A stretch of 22,766 nucleotides of DNA from JBLRWS01 sp047921075 (GTDB taxonomy: Bacteria; Bacteroidota; Rhodothermia; Balneolales; Balneolaceae), in NCBI GenBank assembly GCA_047921075.1, contig JBLRWS010000041.1:1-22766 (forward strand), given 5' to 3'. Under the pieces are notes generated by a model. The model did no database searches, was not told where the DNA came from, and saw only the letters and a list, made by a program, of their open reading frames with translations. This document shows positions 16,025 to 22,766 of this stretch, in pieces (within the stretch, counting starts at the first letter, position 1; each line of letters starts with the position of its first letter). Made by a program: the position numbers and the translations under genes.

Positions 16025-16082
16025 GGGATGGAATCAAGTGAAATAAATCTGGAGATTACAGCAAAATCCCATCAAAAACAGT

Positions 16083-16490
16083 CTACCAGGATCTAAAATG
16101 AAGCCGGTTTCGTCCCGTGAAGTTTGAGCTTCCAAAATGGTCTCGCTGCCAGCGAACATGCGTCTCAAATTGGGTGACGGTGGTTGGGTATCGAAGGCCG
16201 AGCCCTTCGTTTTTACGGGTAACCCCCAATAGAGCGGAATCGACGCCTAAAACGATATGAGAAGGGGTGGTATCAAGAAATTGGAAAGTGTCGAGATCCC
16301 GGTTGTTCGAGGCCGGTATTGGGTGCAGCCTCGGCGAACGGAGGAAGTCAGCGATGGAAACCTGGGCTGTATGGATACCCGTTACGCTTTCCCGGTCGGA
16401 CACCGAATCGGCTTGCGCCGTATCTGACTGAGCAAAGCCATGGCCGGCAGTTGCTGCGAACAGAACAAGAATAGACAGACCTTTCTCCGT
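16083..16490 (-). pseudogene. Exported-protein reading frame without a start codon, after paaD
   Basis: The frame that continues in phase directly after the paaD TGA encodes about 135 residues and ends in TAG at 16083. It begins TEKGLSILVLFAATAGHGFAQ, a convincing signal-peptide core with a cleavage-like end. The segment between the TGA and the hydrophobic core has no ATG, GTG or TTG. The only near option is a CTG at 16478-16476, behind a GGAG. An ATG at 16500 in the next frame, overlapping the end of paaD, would read into the signal peptide after a small indel, so a frameshifted start is likely. The remaining 110 residues (FLDTTPSHIVLGVDSALLG, HVRWQRDHFGSS) match no family I know. It could also be a real gene with a CTG start. 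Confidence 0.4.
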
Positions 16491-17006
16491 TCAAATGCAT
16501 TTAAAGTGTTCAAACGGCTCTTCGCAATCGTTGCAGTAGTGTTGTGATTTGCAGGCTGTTGAGCCAAATTCACTCTGCAATACGGTATTCAAAGAGTCGC
16601 AATAGGGGCAAGGGACAATTTTCTGCGAATTTTTCAATCCCAGAAGAAAATCGCCGTCATCCGCTTCCGTCTTTGGCGGGGGGGCAATGCCGTACTCTTT
16701 TAGTTTCTGTTTGGCGTGGTCGGTCATCCAGTCGGTGGTCCAGCTCTCTTTAAAATCGGTAACCACGCGGTAGTTTTCGATGCCCTTTTCATCGAGCTTT
16801 TTTCTGATTTCCAGCTCGATGGCGTTCATGGCCGGGCATCCCGAATAGGTGGGGGTTATTTTTACGATGAGCTCTCCATCATCAGACCACTCCACATCCC
16901 GAACAATACCCATTTCAACCACATTTAATACAGGAATCTCCGGATCGATGACCTCTTCGAGCCATGACCAAAGCTGCGGTTTGGATAAGGTTTCTGTTGT
17001 ATTCAT
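16491..17006 (-). CDS. paaD: Phenylacetyl-CoA epoxidase maturation protein PaaD
   Basis: An MIP18/DUF59-family iron-sulfur maturation protein required for activity of the PaaABC(E) epoxidase. The DUF59 part runs over about residues 10-90 (EEVIDPEIPVLNVVEMGIVRDVEW, then PTYSGCPAMNAIE with its conserved Cys). The C-terminal zinc-ribbon-like part has CPYC, a lone Cys and CNDC, as in PaaD. The ATG at 17006 is chosen. An in-frame ATG at 17051 would add 15 residues read from the heptamer repeat and is not believable. The 72 bases between paaC and this gene are almost entirely a repeat hairpin. The stop is followed in phase by a broken exported-protein frame rather than paaE. Confidence 0.92.
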   Translation of the reverse strand: MNTTETLSKPQLWSWLEEVIDPEIPVLNVVEMGIVRDVEWSDDGELIVKITPTYSGCPAMNAIELEIRKKLDEKGIENYRVVTDFKESWTTDWMTDHAKQKLKEYGIAPPPKTEADDGDFLLGLKNSQKIVPCPYCDSLNTVLQSEFGSTACKSQHYCNDCEEPFEHFKCI

Positions 17007-17007
17007 A

Positions 17008-17071
17008 GTCGTGAGTCGTGAGTCGTGAGTCTTGAGTCGTGAGAATCTCAAGACTCAAGACTCAAGACTCA
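17008..17071. repeat. Heptamer repeat forming a long hairpin between paaC and paaD
   Basis: On the plus strand, 17011-17045 is five 7-base units (GTGAGTC three times, TTGAGTC, GTGAGAA), and 17046-17071 is the inverse orientation (TCTCAAG, ACTCAAG twice, ACTCA). Bases 17019-17043 can pair with 17047-17071 in 23 of 25 positions around a 3-base loop, with mismatches at 17039/17051 and 17025/17065. The paaABCD transcript would carry this hairpin just before the paaD start codon. It is not followed by a T-run on the minus strand, so it is not a standard terminator. Similar units occur, from memory, in intergenic DNA of other bacteria. Confidence 0.9.
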
Positions 17072-17078
17072 TATCTAA

Positions 17079-17867
17079 TTACTTCCACTTCCCATCGGGG
17101 TACGAGCGCCGTATAAACTGCATCTGCGCAAGCAGCGGGCCCAGATATTCGGTATGGCGGCCATGACGGGCTCCGCTAAACATATACTGATCATCGTCAG
17201 GCAGCGTGAGGGTCGCCTCTTCAACGACCGACGATACCAGTTCCATCCACGTCGGTTTCAGCGCTTCGGTATCTACGAATAGATTCTGTTCCACGGCAGC
17301 ACGGGCTGTATCATCCATCTCAAAAAGTTCGCCGGTATACATCCAAAGTTCATCAAGGGCGTCCTGCAGGCGCTGATGGCTCTCCCCGGTTCCGTCGCCC
17401 AGGCGCAGCATCCATTCCCGGCTGTGGCGAAGGTGGTATTTAATCTCTTTGATATGCTTCTGCAGCATTCCGTTAAACTGCTCATCATCCACCGTGTCGA
17501 TCAGTTTGGTGTAGAGGAAATAACTGTAGGTGCTAAACAGAAACTGCCGCGCAATGGTAAAGGCGAAGTCACCTCGCGGTTGCTCTACCATCGCCACATT
17601 GGTAAAGTCGATGTCATCGCGGAAGTAGGCGTAGTAATCTTCATCGGACGTTCCTTCCAGCTCTGCTGCGTAGCCAAACAGCGCGGAGGCGTGGCCGATC
17701 ATATCCAGTGCCACATTGGCAAGTGCCAGATCCTCCTCCAGTTCCGGCCCGTGCCCGGCCCATTCCGACAGGCGGTGTCCGTGAATCAGCCGATCATCGG
17801 CCAGCCGCAGGAGAATCTGCACCAGTGTGTCCTGTTTGGTTTTAGGAAGGGTGTCTGACGTACTCAT
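17079..17867 (-). CDS. paaC: Phenylacetyl-CoA 1,2-epoxidase structural subunit PaaC
   Basis: Ferritin-like subunit that pairs with PaaA in the multicomponent epoxidase but does not hold the functional di-iron centre. The 262-residue protein has the family features: LADDRLIHGHRLSEWAGHGPELEEDLALANVALDMIGHA at about 23-61, RQFLFSTYSYFLYTKL at about 108-123, and the C-terminal signature SGARHGRHTEYLGPLLAQMQFIRRSYPDGKW. The start lies 49 bases after the paaB stop. The stop is followed by the repeat hairpin that separates it from paaD. Confidence 0.95.
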   Translation of the reverse strand: MSTSDTLPKTKQDTLVQILLRLADDRLIHGHRLSEWAGHGPELEEDLALANVALDMIGHASALFGYAAELEGTSDEDYYAYFRDDIDFTNVAMVEQPRGDFAFTIARQFLFSTYSYFLYTKLIDTVDDEQFNGMLQKHIKEIKYHLRHSREWMLRLGDGTGESHQRLQDALDELWMYTGELFEMDDTARAAVEQNLFVDTEALKPTWMELVSSVVEEATLTLPDDDQYMFSGARHGRHTEYLGPLLAQMQFIRRSYPDGKWK

Positions 17868-17916
17868 ATGCTTGATTTTCTGGCCTTGGGTATCGACTCA
17901 AGGCGAACTTCTATTT

Positions 17917-18219
17917 CTATTTTCGTTTCTTAACGGCCCGCGGCACACTGTAAAATTGCGGGTGGCGATAGGGCTTGTCGTTGGCGGGATCGAAAAATGG
18001 GCCGCGATCTTCCGGAGAAGATGCCGTGATCTGATCGGATGGCACCACCCACATGCTGATCCCTTCATTTCGCCGTGCGTAGGTATCTCGCGCATTTTGC
18101 AGGGCCATTTCGGCATCGGGTGCGTGAAGGCTCCCGGCATGTTCAAACGGTTTGCCATCTTTGGGCTGGTAAAATACTTCCCACAGCGGCCATTCGGTTT
18201 TGGCGGTATCGTTGCTCAT
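17917..18219 (-). CDS. paaB: Phenylacetyl-CoA 1,2-epoxidase subunit PaaB
   Basis: Small subunit that bridges PaaAC units in the epoxidase complex and is required for activity. At 100 residues it has the usual length. Recognisable are the start WPLWEVFYQPKDGKPFEHAGSLHAPD, the ARDTYARRNEGISMWVVPSDQI segment at about 43-64, and a C-terminus rich in Lys/Arg. It lies 46 bases after paaA and 49 bases before paaC in the same operon. Confidence 0.95.
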   Translation of the reverse strand: MSNDTAKTEWPLWEVFYQPKDGKPFEHAGSLHAPDAEMALQNARDTYARRNEGISMWVVPSDQITASSPEDRGPFFDPANDKPYRHPQFYSVPRAVKKRK

Positions 18220-18265
18220 AAACGTGACATCTATTGGTTATTCGTGCAAATGGAAAAGGGGCTGT

Positions 18266-19210
18266 TTACGACGCCTTCTCTTCGCGTAATTTCTGTTTCC
18301 GTGCATATTCGGCTGCTGCTTTCCGCACCCATTCGCCCTCTTCATACGCTTTACGGCGCGCTTTTATGCGTTCCCGGTTCATGGGGCCGTCACCTTTTAC
18401 CACGCTCCAGAATTCATCCCAGGGGATGTCGCCAAAGTCCCAGTGGCCGGTCTCTTTGTTGTAGGTCAAATCGGGGTCGGGCAGGGTAATTCCAATCGCT
18501 TCCGCTTCCATCACCGTGCGGTCTACAAAGTGCTGGCGGAGCTCATCGTTGGTTTTGGTTTTTACGCCCCACTTGATCAGCTCAGCGCTGTTCGGTGAGT
18601 CGCTGTCGTGCGGGCCAAACATCATCAGGGTTGGCCACCACCAGCGGTTGACCGCATCTTGTGCCATTCGTTGCTGTTCAGGTGTGCCATCGGCCATCTT
18701 GGCCAACATCTCATACCCCTGTTTTTTGTGGAAACTCTCTTCTTTACAGATGCGCACGTTGGCGCGGGCATAGGGGCCATACGACGATTTGGCAAGCATG
18801 GTTTGATTCACGATGGCTGCGCCGTCCACAAGCCACCCGATCACACAAATGTCGGCATAGGTAAGTGTAGGGTAGTTGAAGATGCTGGAATATTTGGCCG
18901 TGCCGTACAGATAATCTTCCACGAGTTCTTGCCGGGTAACCCCCAATGTTTCGGTGCCGCTGTAGAGATATAATCCATGGCCGGCTTCGTCCTGCACTTT
19001 CGCCAGCAGTACCATTTTTCGCTTGAGGGATGGCGCTCTCGTGATCCAGTTGCCTTCCGGCAGCATACCTACAATTTCGGAATGAGCATGCTGGCTCATA
19101 ATCCGAATAAGCTGCTTACGGTAGCGCTCGGGCATCCAATCTTTCGGCTCGATGGTTTCACCGTTATCAATTCGTTTCTGAAAGTCGTCCAGCTGCTGTT
19201 GCGTGTCCAT
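18266..19210 (-). CDS. paaA: Phenylacetyl-CoA 1,2-epoxidase catalytic subunit PaaA
   Basis: The di-iron subunit that inserts one oxygen atom into the aromatic ring of phenylacetyl-CoA, the first committed step after CoA activation. The 314-residue length matches E. coli PaaA. Iron-ligand regions are visible: SQHAHSEIVG (about 39-48), KVQDEAGHGLYLYSG (about 71-85) and RICKEESFHKKQGYEML, with the paired Glu and ExxH elements. The RWWWPTLMMFGPHDSDSPNS segment is also typical. It heads paaA-paaB-paaC-paaD and is divergent from the gene at 19385. A perfect 12-base palindrome abuts its start codon. Confidence 0.96.
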   Translation of the reverse strand: MDTQQQLDDFQKRIDNGETIEPKDWMPERYRKQLIRIMSQHAHSEIVGMLPEGNWITRAPSLKRKMVLLAKVQDEAGHGLYLYSGTETLGVTRQELVEDYLYGTAKYSSIFNYPTLTYADICVIGWLVDGAAIVNQTMLAKSSYGPYARANVRICKEESFHKKQGYEMLAKMADGTPEQQRMAQDAVNRWWWPTLMMFGPHDSDSPNSAELIKWGVKTKTNDELRQHFVDRTVMEAEAIGITLPDPDLTYNKETGHWDFGDIPWDEFWSVVKGDGPMNRERIKARRKAYEEGEWVRKAAAEYARKQKLREEKAS

Positions 19211-19279
19211 AAAAGCGCTTTTTTAATTCGTGGGTACATATATACAACGCTAAAATAACACTTTCAGTTCACAAATTTA
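19211..19279 (-). promoter_or_regulatory. paaA upstream region: palindrome and -7-like box
   Basis: AAAAGCGCTTTT, a perfect 12-base palindrome at 19211-19222, touches the paaA start codon, where a ribosome-binding site would normally be. On the minus strand TAAATTTG at 19279-19272 matches the Bacteroidota -7 box exactly, but no -33 TTTG is at the right distance. Either could be chance. The palindrome is a possible operator for a PaaR/PaaX-type regulator, which is not encoded in the window. Confidence 0.25.
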
Positions 19280-19372
19280 TGTTCAGATTGTAGCATCTTA
19301 ATTCCATTCTGCCACTTGACAAAATGAGTGCTTTTGAATAGCGTTATGCAGGTAAAACGATCACATCATCGC

Positions 19373-19378
19373 AGGAGG
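19373..19378 (+). promoter_or_regulatory. Ribosome-binding site that sets the 19385 start
   Basis: AGGAGG lies 6 bases before the ATG at 19385. The frame is open further upstream to a GTG at 19328 and an ATG at 19346, but neither has a comparable site, so this decides the start. Confidence 0.65.
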
Positions 19379-19384
19379 CAACCC

Positions 19385-20110
19385 ATGGACGGAATGCATC
19401 ATCTATCCATCGACCTTTTTACGCGGGTTCGGGACGATCTCGAAAAGCGGCAGTATCTCATCCAGGCCGATTTGGGCCGGATTCGCGCGAATTTTAAACG
19501 CTATTCGGTTTATCCTTATCTGGGTGAGCTCACGGAGTTGTGGCGTACGCTTCAAACGGTGCTCACGCGGCTCAACGATTTGAGCAGTGCGTTTCCCAAA
19601 AAGATCAAAAAGATCGATTGGGTAAATCAAACCATTGAACACGATGTGATTTTTGTAGACGGGACGGATATTACGGCCGTAAAAGATCTCATCGAATGGG
19701 CGTTGCCGCATATTGAACAGCTTCTGCAGGAAGGTGCGGCTATTCATGAATTTGTAGAGAGCGAGCTGGTTGTAGAGCACGTGGGAATTTTACCCGCTTA
19801 TCGGGATGAGGGGTACTTTTTTCTGCCTGATAATGAGTCGAACAAGCTGCAGCTGCACCGATTTGAGCTGTCGGTATTTCAGAGCGCCGATGATGCCTAT
19901 CGAACACTGAAGACACGCCTGATTCGGGAGTTAAACCGCGGCCCGGTAGAGTGGTCTCCAAACTCATTAAAACTCGAGTTGATTCGCGAAGAGAAGGAGC
20001 TGCCCAATCCCGCCACCTACGCCTTCGAGACGACTCTCGATTTTTCGTTTCGCCATACCATTTTTCCCATTGCCAAGCGCAAGCTGATGCAACACCTGCA
20101 TGAGGCATAA
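19385..20110 (+). CDS. Hypothetical protein, unrecognised
   Basis: A 241-residue soluble protein with no signal peptide, no membrane helix and no motif I recognise. The N-terminal half looks alpha-helical and charged (LFTRVRDDLEKRQYLIQADLGRIRANFKRY, broken by VYPYLGELTELWRTLQTVL), followed by FPKKIKKIDWVNQTIEHDVIFVDGTDITAVKDLIEWALPHIEQLL. The C-terminal half has FFLPDNESNKLQLHRFELSVFQSADDAYRTLKTRLI and ends FRHTIFPIAKRKLMQHL. Coding is supported by a good ribosome-binding site, normal codon use and a frame spanning the whole gap between two oppositely oriented genes. It is divergent from paaA and convergent with the acyl-CoA dehydrogenase. Its stop codon touches the latter's terminator. Confidence 0.75.
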   Translation: MDGMHHLSIDLFTRVRDDLEKRQYLIQADLGRIRANFKRYSVYPYLGELTELWRTLQTVLTRLNDLSSAFPKKIKKIDWVNQTIEHDVIFVDGTDITAVKDLIEWALPHIEQLLQEGAAIHEFVESELVVEHVGILPAYRDEGYFFLPDNESNKLQLHRFELSVFQSADDAYRTLKTRLIRELNRGPVEWSPNSLKLELIREEKELPNPATYAFETTLDFSFRHTIFPIAKRKLMQHLHEA

Positions 20111-20140
20111 AAAAAGCCGCTCCAAAAAATCGGAGCGGCT
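20110..20140 (-). terminator. Intrinsic terminator of the acyl-CoA dehydrogenase gene
   Basis: AGCCGCTCC (20115-20123) and GGAGCGGCT (20132-20140) form a 9-pair stem with an 8-base loop. On the minus strand the stem is followed by a T-run (the A-run at 20109-20115 on the plus strand), so it terminates minus-strand transcripts. On the plus strand there is no T-run after the stem, so it would protect rather than terminate the 19385 transcript. The T-run overlaps the stop codon of that gene. Confidence 0.85.
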
Positions 20141-20173
20141 GTCGTGTGGTATGGTAGAGAAACCGGTTGGCTT

Positions 20174-21364
20174 TTAGCTGAAGTAGCCGAGCTCTTTTTT
20201 GATCTCGCGGGCCAGAATGAGCCGCTGAATTTCGGACGTTCCTTCGCCGATGGTCATCAGTTTCATATCGCGAAGAAAGCGCTCCACGTGATACTCTTTG
20301 GTGTAGCCATATCCGCCGTGAATCTGAACGCCATCCAGGGTGGCGCGTTCAGCCGCCTCAGACGCAAATAATTTGGCCATAGACGCTTCTTTGGTGAACG
20401 GCTTGCCGTTGTCTTTGAGCCAGGCAGCACGATGTACCAACAGGCGTGCGGCGTCAATCTCCACGGCCATGTTCACCAATTTGTGTTCAATTGCCTGAAA
20501 GTCGCCGATGGAGCTTCCGAACTGCTTTCGCTCTTTGGCGTATTTCATCGATTCTTCGAGCGCGCCACGGGCAATTCCCACAGAAAGAGCCCCGATGCCG
20601 ATGCGTCCGCCATCCAGTACTTTCATCGTGTCGACAAATCCTTTTCCTTCCTCGCCAAGCAGATTATCCAGCGGAATTCGAACATTTTCAAACACCACTT
20701 CGGAGGTGTCAGAGGAGTTCATTCCCAGCTTGTGCATCGGCTCGCCGGGTTGTACGCCTTTGCGGTCGCGTTCTACAATAAATGCGCTGATCCCTTTTGT
20801 GCCTTTGGTGGTGTCGGTTTTTGCGAGCACTATATAGATGCTGCCTACCGTTCCCTGCGTAATAAATATTTTGGATCCGTTGATGATCCACTCATCGCCA
20901 TCCCGCACAGCAGTGGTTTTCATGTCGGAGGAGTCGCTTCCGGAGCCGGGCTCGGTGAGGCACCAGGCCGCCAGCTTTTCACCCTGTGCAAGAGGGGTGA
21001 GGAATTGTTCTTTCTGTTCGTGCGTACCGGCCAGTGCAATGTGGCCGCTGCCGAGAGAGGTATGCGACGCAACGGTAAGCCCCAGCGAGGCGTCCCACCG
21101 CCCAATTTCCTCCAGTGCCAGGCAGAAGCTGACGGTATCAAAACCGGCACCACCGTACTGCTCATCGTGATAGATGCCGAGCAGGCCCTGTTCGCCGAGC
21201 ATGGTTACAATATCGTGCGGGAACTGTTTTTTTGTATCCCGCTCGATGACACCGGGAGCCACATGGCGTTCCACAAATTCGCGAACCGAGTCGCGAATCA
21301 TCAGTTGATCGGGAGTTAATTCAAAAGAGAGTTGGTTGGCTTTTTCTGCTACGTCGAGACTCAT
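20174..21364 (-). CDS. Acyl-CoA dehydrogenase
   Basis: FAD-dependent alpha,beta-dehydrogenation of an acyl-CoA, passing electrons to electron-transfer flavoprotein. It is 396 residues long, typical of short/medium-chain or branched-chain members. Visible signatures are the CLTEPGSGSDSSDMKTTA motif (about 139-156) and KIFITQG (about 168-174) of the flavin-binding barrel, RKQFGSSIGDFQAIEHKLVNMA, DGVQIHGGYGYTKEYHVER, and IGEGTSEIQRLILAREI near the end. The Glu at about 374 in GEGTSEIQ aligns with the catalytic base of medium-chain enzymes. Substrate length cannot be read. The gene has its own terminator and is separated from paaA by the divergent gene at 19385, so a role in the paa pathway is possible but not shown. 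Confidence 0.93.
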   Translation of the reverse strand: MSLDVAEKANQLSFELTPDQLMIRDSVREFVERHVAPGVIERDTKKQFPHDIVTMLGEQGLLGIYHDEQYGGAGFDTVSFCLALEEIGRWDASLGLTVASHTSLGSGHIALAGTHEQKEQFLTPLAQGEKLAAWCLTEPGSGSDSSDMKTTAVRDGDEWIINGSKIFITQGTVGSIYIVLAKTDTTKGTKGISAFIVERDRKGVQPGEPMHKLGMNSSDTSEVVFENVRIPLDNLLGEEGKGFVDTMKVLDGGRIGIGALSVGIARGALEESMKYAKERKQFGSSIGDFQAIEHKLVNMAVEIDAARLLVHRAAWLKDNGKPFTKEASMAKLFASEAAERATLDGVQIHGGYGYTKEYHVERFLRDMKLMTIGEGTSEIQRLILAREIKKELGYFS

Positions 21365-21727
21365 GGTATGGTTTGATATTTAAAATTTGGAACCGCTTCC
21401 ATAAGATAACGGATTTCCTCGACAAATCATTTACGGTTGATGAAAAAGGCGTTCAGAGAGGCGAACGTTACCTTTCCGTGACCTCGAGAGCTTCAGCCCA
21501 GATGCACGATTTGTAATGAAACCGGTGCTATTTTATCAACGACCCTTCATGTATCCGCGTAACTCTATGGCTTGATGTCGGTTGTAAGGGTCATCTGGAG
21601 ACGCACTCTCTTGCTGTCTGCAGGGATGTTACATAATCACTACCTTGGCTTTTTATGTCAGTGAATCACAGTCCTGATGCGCTCAAAAAAGAAGAGTGGA
21701 GGAGTTCCCAATCAAAAGAAGATCGTT
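21365..21727. other. 363-base intergenic stretch with nothing recognised
   Basis: Between the divergent acyl-CoA dehydrogenase and the lipoprotein gene I see no reading frame worth calling (the longest ATG frames are about 20 codons), no clear terminator, no repeat and no tRNA. It must hold promoters for both flanking genes, but no good promoter pair was found. A decayed gene is possible. Confidence 0.5.
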
Positions 21728-22766
21728 ATGAATGATTTAACGAAACAATGGATGGTTATTTTATGGGCTATTTTTTTAACCATCGGATTTTCATGTACGG
21801 ATACAGAGCGTTCTGCTGAGCGCTCTATTTTTACCACACAAGAGACGCCTTATCCTCTTGCCGGGCAGAGAATTTTGACCGATGAAATGGGTCTTGTTAG
21901 TATAAAAAAGGTGGATGGTTTATACATTCTGTCTACACAGAGAGATACGGTTCTACATGTGTATGACGATCAATTCCGATTGATAAGCAGTTTTGGCCGG
22001 AGGGGGCGCGGCCCCGGGGAATTTATGAGGGAGCCGAGGATTCATGATACCATTGGTGCAGACAACGAAACGAAAGTATTGATTTATGATGATGTGAAAA
22101 GAAAAATCATCGAGTTCAACTTGCATGAATCTATTGAGAATGGACATCTGAACGTATCAAGGGAGTTTGATTTCCCTCCAAAATTATCTGACACGCATGT
22201 TGTTGACATAGTTTACACAGCAATTGATCATTTTTTTGGGGTGTATGATGATCGGTTTAGTAAAGCTTTAGATGAGCGAAGAGGTAGGTACTATTTTGAA
22301 TTTGGATCCACAGATTTTGAATTGATCAATTTGATGAATTTAACGATTGATCCTTTTGAAGATATTCCGGAAATAAATCTTAACATTCGATTTAATGCAA
22401 TATCACCCGATCGAAAACGGTTCGTTTCTGCGTTTATGTACCATCCACGGATTGAAATCTTTGAAACGGTAGACCATGACAGTCCGGCAATTGTGCTTAC
22501 TCCTGAAGTGGACGTACCTGAACAATATCTTCTTGATGATTTCAATAACGATGAGTTAATCGTGCACCACGCCGGCATTTATGCTACGGAGAAGTACATA
22601 TACCTGCTGCATGTCGGCGTAAAAAGAAAAGACAGACATGCCGCCAGCCAACGCATTCAGGTGATGGATTGGCAGGGACATTTAGTGATTGAGTTTGAAA
22701 TAGATCCCGACAAAAATATCAACCGGTTTATTGTAGATGAACAAGCTTCCCACATCGTAGGTCTGA
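21728..22766 (+). CDS. Lipoprotein, probable 6-bladed beta-propeller family (3' end outside window)
   Basis: The frame is open from 21728 to the window end (346 codons, no stop). The N-terminus has a lysine, a hydrophobic run and the lipobox IGFSC with Cys23, so the product is probably a lipoprotein. The body has beta-propeller-like strands: ILTDEMGLVSIKKVDGLYIL, a VYDDQFRLISSFGRRGRGPGEF motif very like the RxGxGPGEF signature of Bacteroidota 6-bladed propeller (TolB-like) proteins, and KVLIYDDVKRKIIEFNL as a second blade. An in-frame ATG at 21677 would add 17 residues, but an AGAAG stretch sits before the ATG at 21728. By eye the region is richer in A+T than the paa genes. The function is unknown. 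Confidence 0.75.
   Translation, partial: MNDLTKQWMVILWAIFLTIGFSCTDTERSAERSIFTTQETPYPLAGQRILTDEMGLVSIKKVDGLYILSTQRDTVLHVYDDQFRLISSFGRRGRGPGEFMREPRIHDTIGADNETKVLIYDDVKRKIIEFNLHESIENGHLNVSREFDFPPKLSDTHVVDIVYTAIDHFFGVYDDRFSKALDERRGRYYFEFGSTDFELINLMNLTIDPFEDIPEINLNIRFNAISPDRKRFVSAFMYHPRIEIFETVDHDSPAIVLTPEVDVPEQYLLDDFNNDELIVHHAGIYATEKYIYLLHVGVKRKDRHAASQRIQVMDWQGHLVIEFEIDPDKNINRFIVDEQASHIVGL

Noticed and set aside
16025..16082. Possible terminator after the PIN gene
   Set aside because: Only a 5-base GGGAT/ATCCC complementarity with a loop of about 40 bases and no T-run.
17007..17051. N-terminal extension of paaD with an SRLKTHDSRLTT-type sequence
   Set aside because: It is simply the translation of the heptamer repeat. 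The ATG at 17006 gives a normal PaaD.
19316..19321. Perfect -35 hexamer TTGACA upstream of the 19385 gene
   Set aside because: No acceptable -10 sequence at 16-18 bases (TAGCGT at 17), and no TAnnTTTG box, so I did not call a promoter.
20281..20294. parS-like sequence GCTCCACGTGATAC
   Set aside because: It matches the parS core around CACGTG but differs at two defined positions of the consensus GTTNCACGTGAAAC, lies inside the acyl-CoA dehydrogenase coding sequence, and is far from parB. Chance is more likely.

Overview
The window looks like ordinary chromosomal DNA of a member of the Bacteroidota/Balneolota group (FCB superphylum), most likely a Balneolota-type heterotroph. The reasons are indirect: the parA-parB-DUF5683 gene order, exact matches to the Bacteroidota -7 promoter box (TAnnTTTG) upstream of uvrC and paaH, and a propeller-type lipoprotein of a kind common in that group. 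No rRNA, tRNA, CRISPR array, integrase or transposase was seen, so the taxonomic call is an inference.

Left part (1-10560), mostly housekeeping. A RluD-family pseudouridine synthase (minus strand) is divergent from uvrC. Then follow an ECF sigma factor overlapping its membrane anti-sigma factor, the chromosome-partitioning pair parA-parB, an overlapping DUF5683 membrane protein, a LOG-family nucleotide hydrolase, an exported TPR protein with a clear terminator, and transketolase. Upstream of parA lie two perfect DnaA boxes in inverted orientation.

Middle and right part (10557-19210), mostly minus strand. It holds a SpoIIE/RsbU-type phosphatase and a phenylacetate degradation cluster in two blocks: paaA-paaB-paaC-paaD (ring 1,2-epoxidase and its maturation factor) and paaG-paaH-paaI (epoxide isomerase, 3-hydroxyacyl-CoA dehydrogenase, thioesterase). 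The blocks are separated by an oppositely oriented two-gene unit, an XRE-ImmA/IrrE metallopeptidase overlapping a DUF4411 PIN-domain protein, which has the layout of a toxin-antitoxin module. A broken exported-protein frame follows the paaD stop codon. A long hairpin of heptamer repeats lies between paaC and paaD. The paaE, paaF, paaJ, paaK and paaZ genes are not in the window.

Right end (19385-22766): an unrecognised 241-residue protein divergent from paaA, an acyl-CoA dehydrogenase on the minus strand with its own terminator, a 363-base stretch with nothing recognisable, and the start of a lipoprotein resembling 6-bladed beta-propeller proteins that runs off the end of the window. The strongest leads for novelty are the paired DnaA boxes at parA, the heptamer hairpin inside the paa operon, and the XRE-ImmA/PIN pair splitting the paa cluster.
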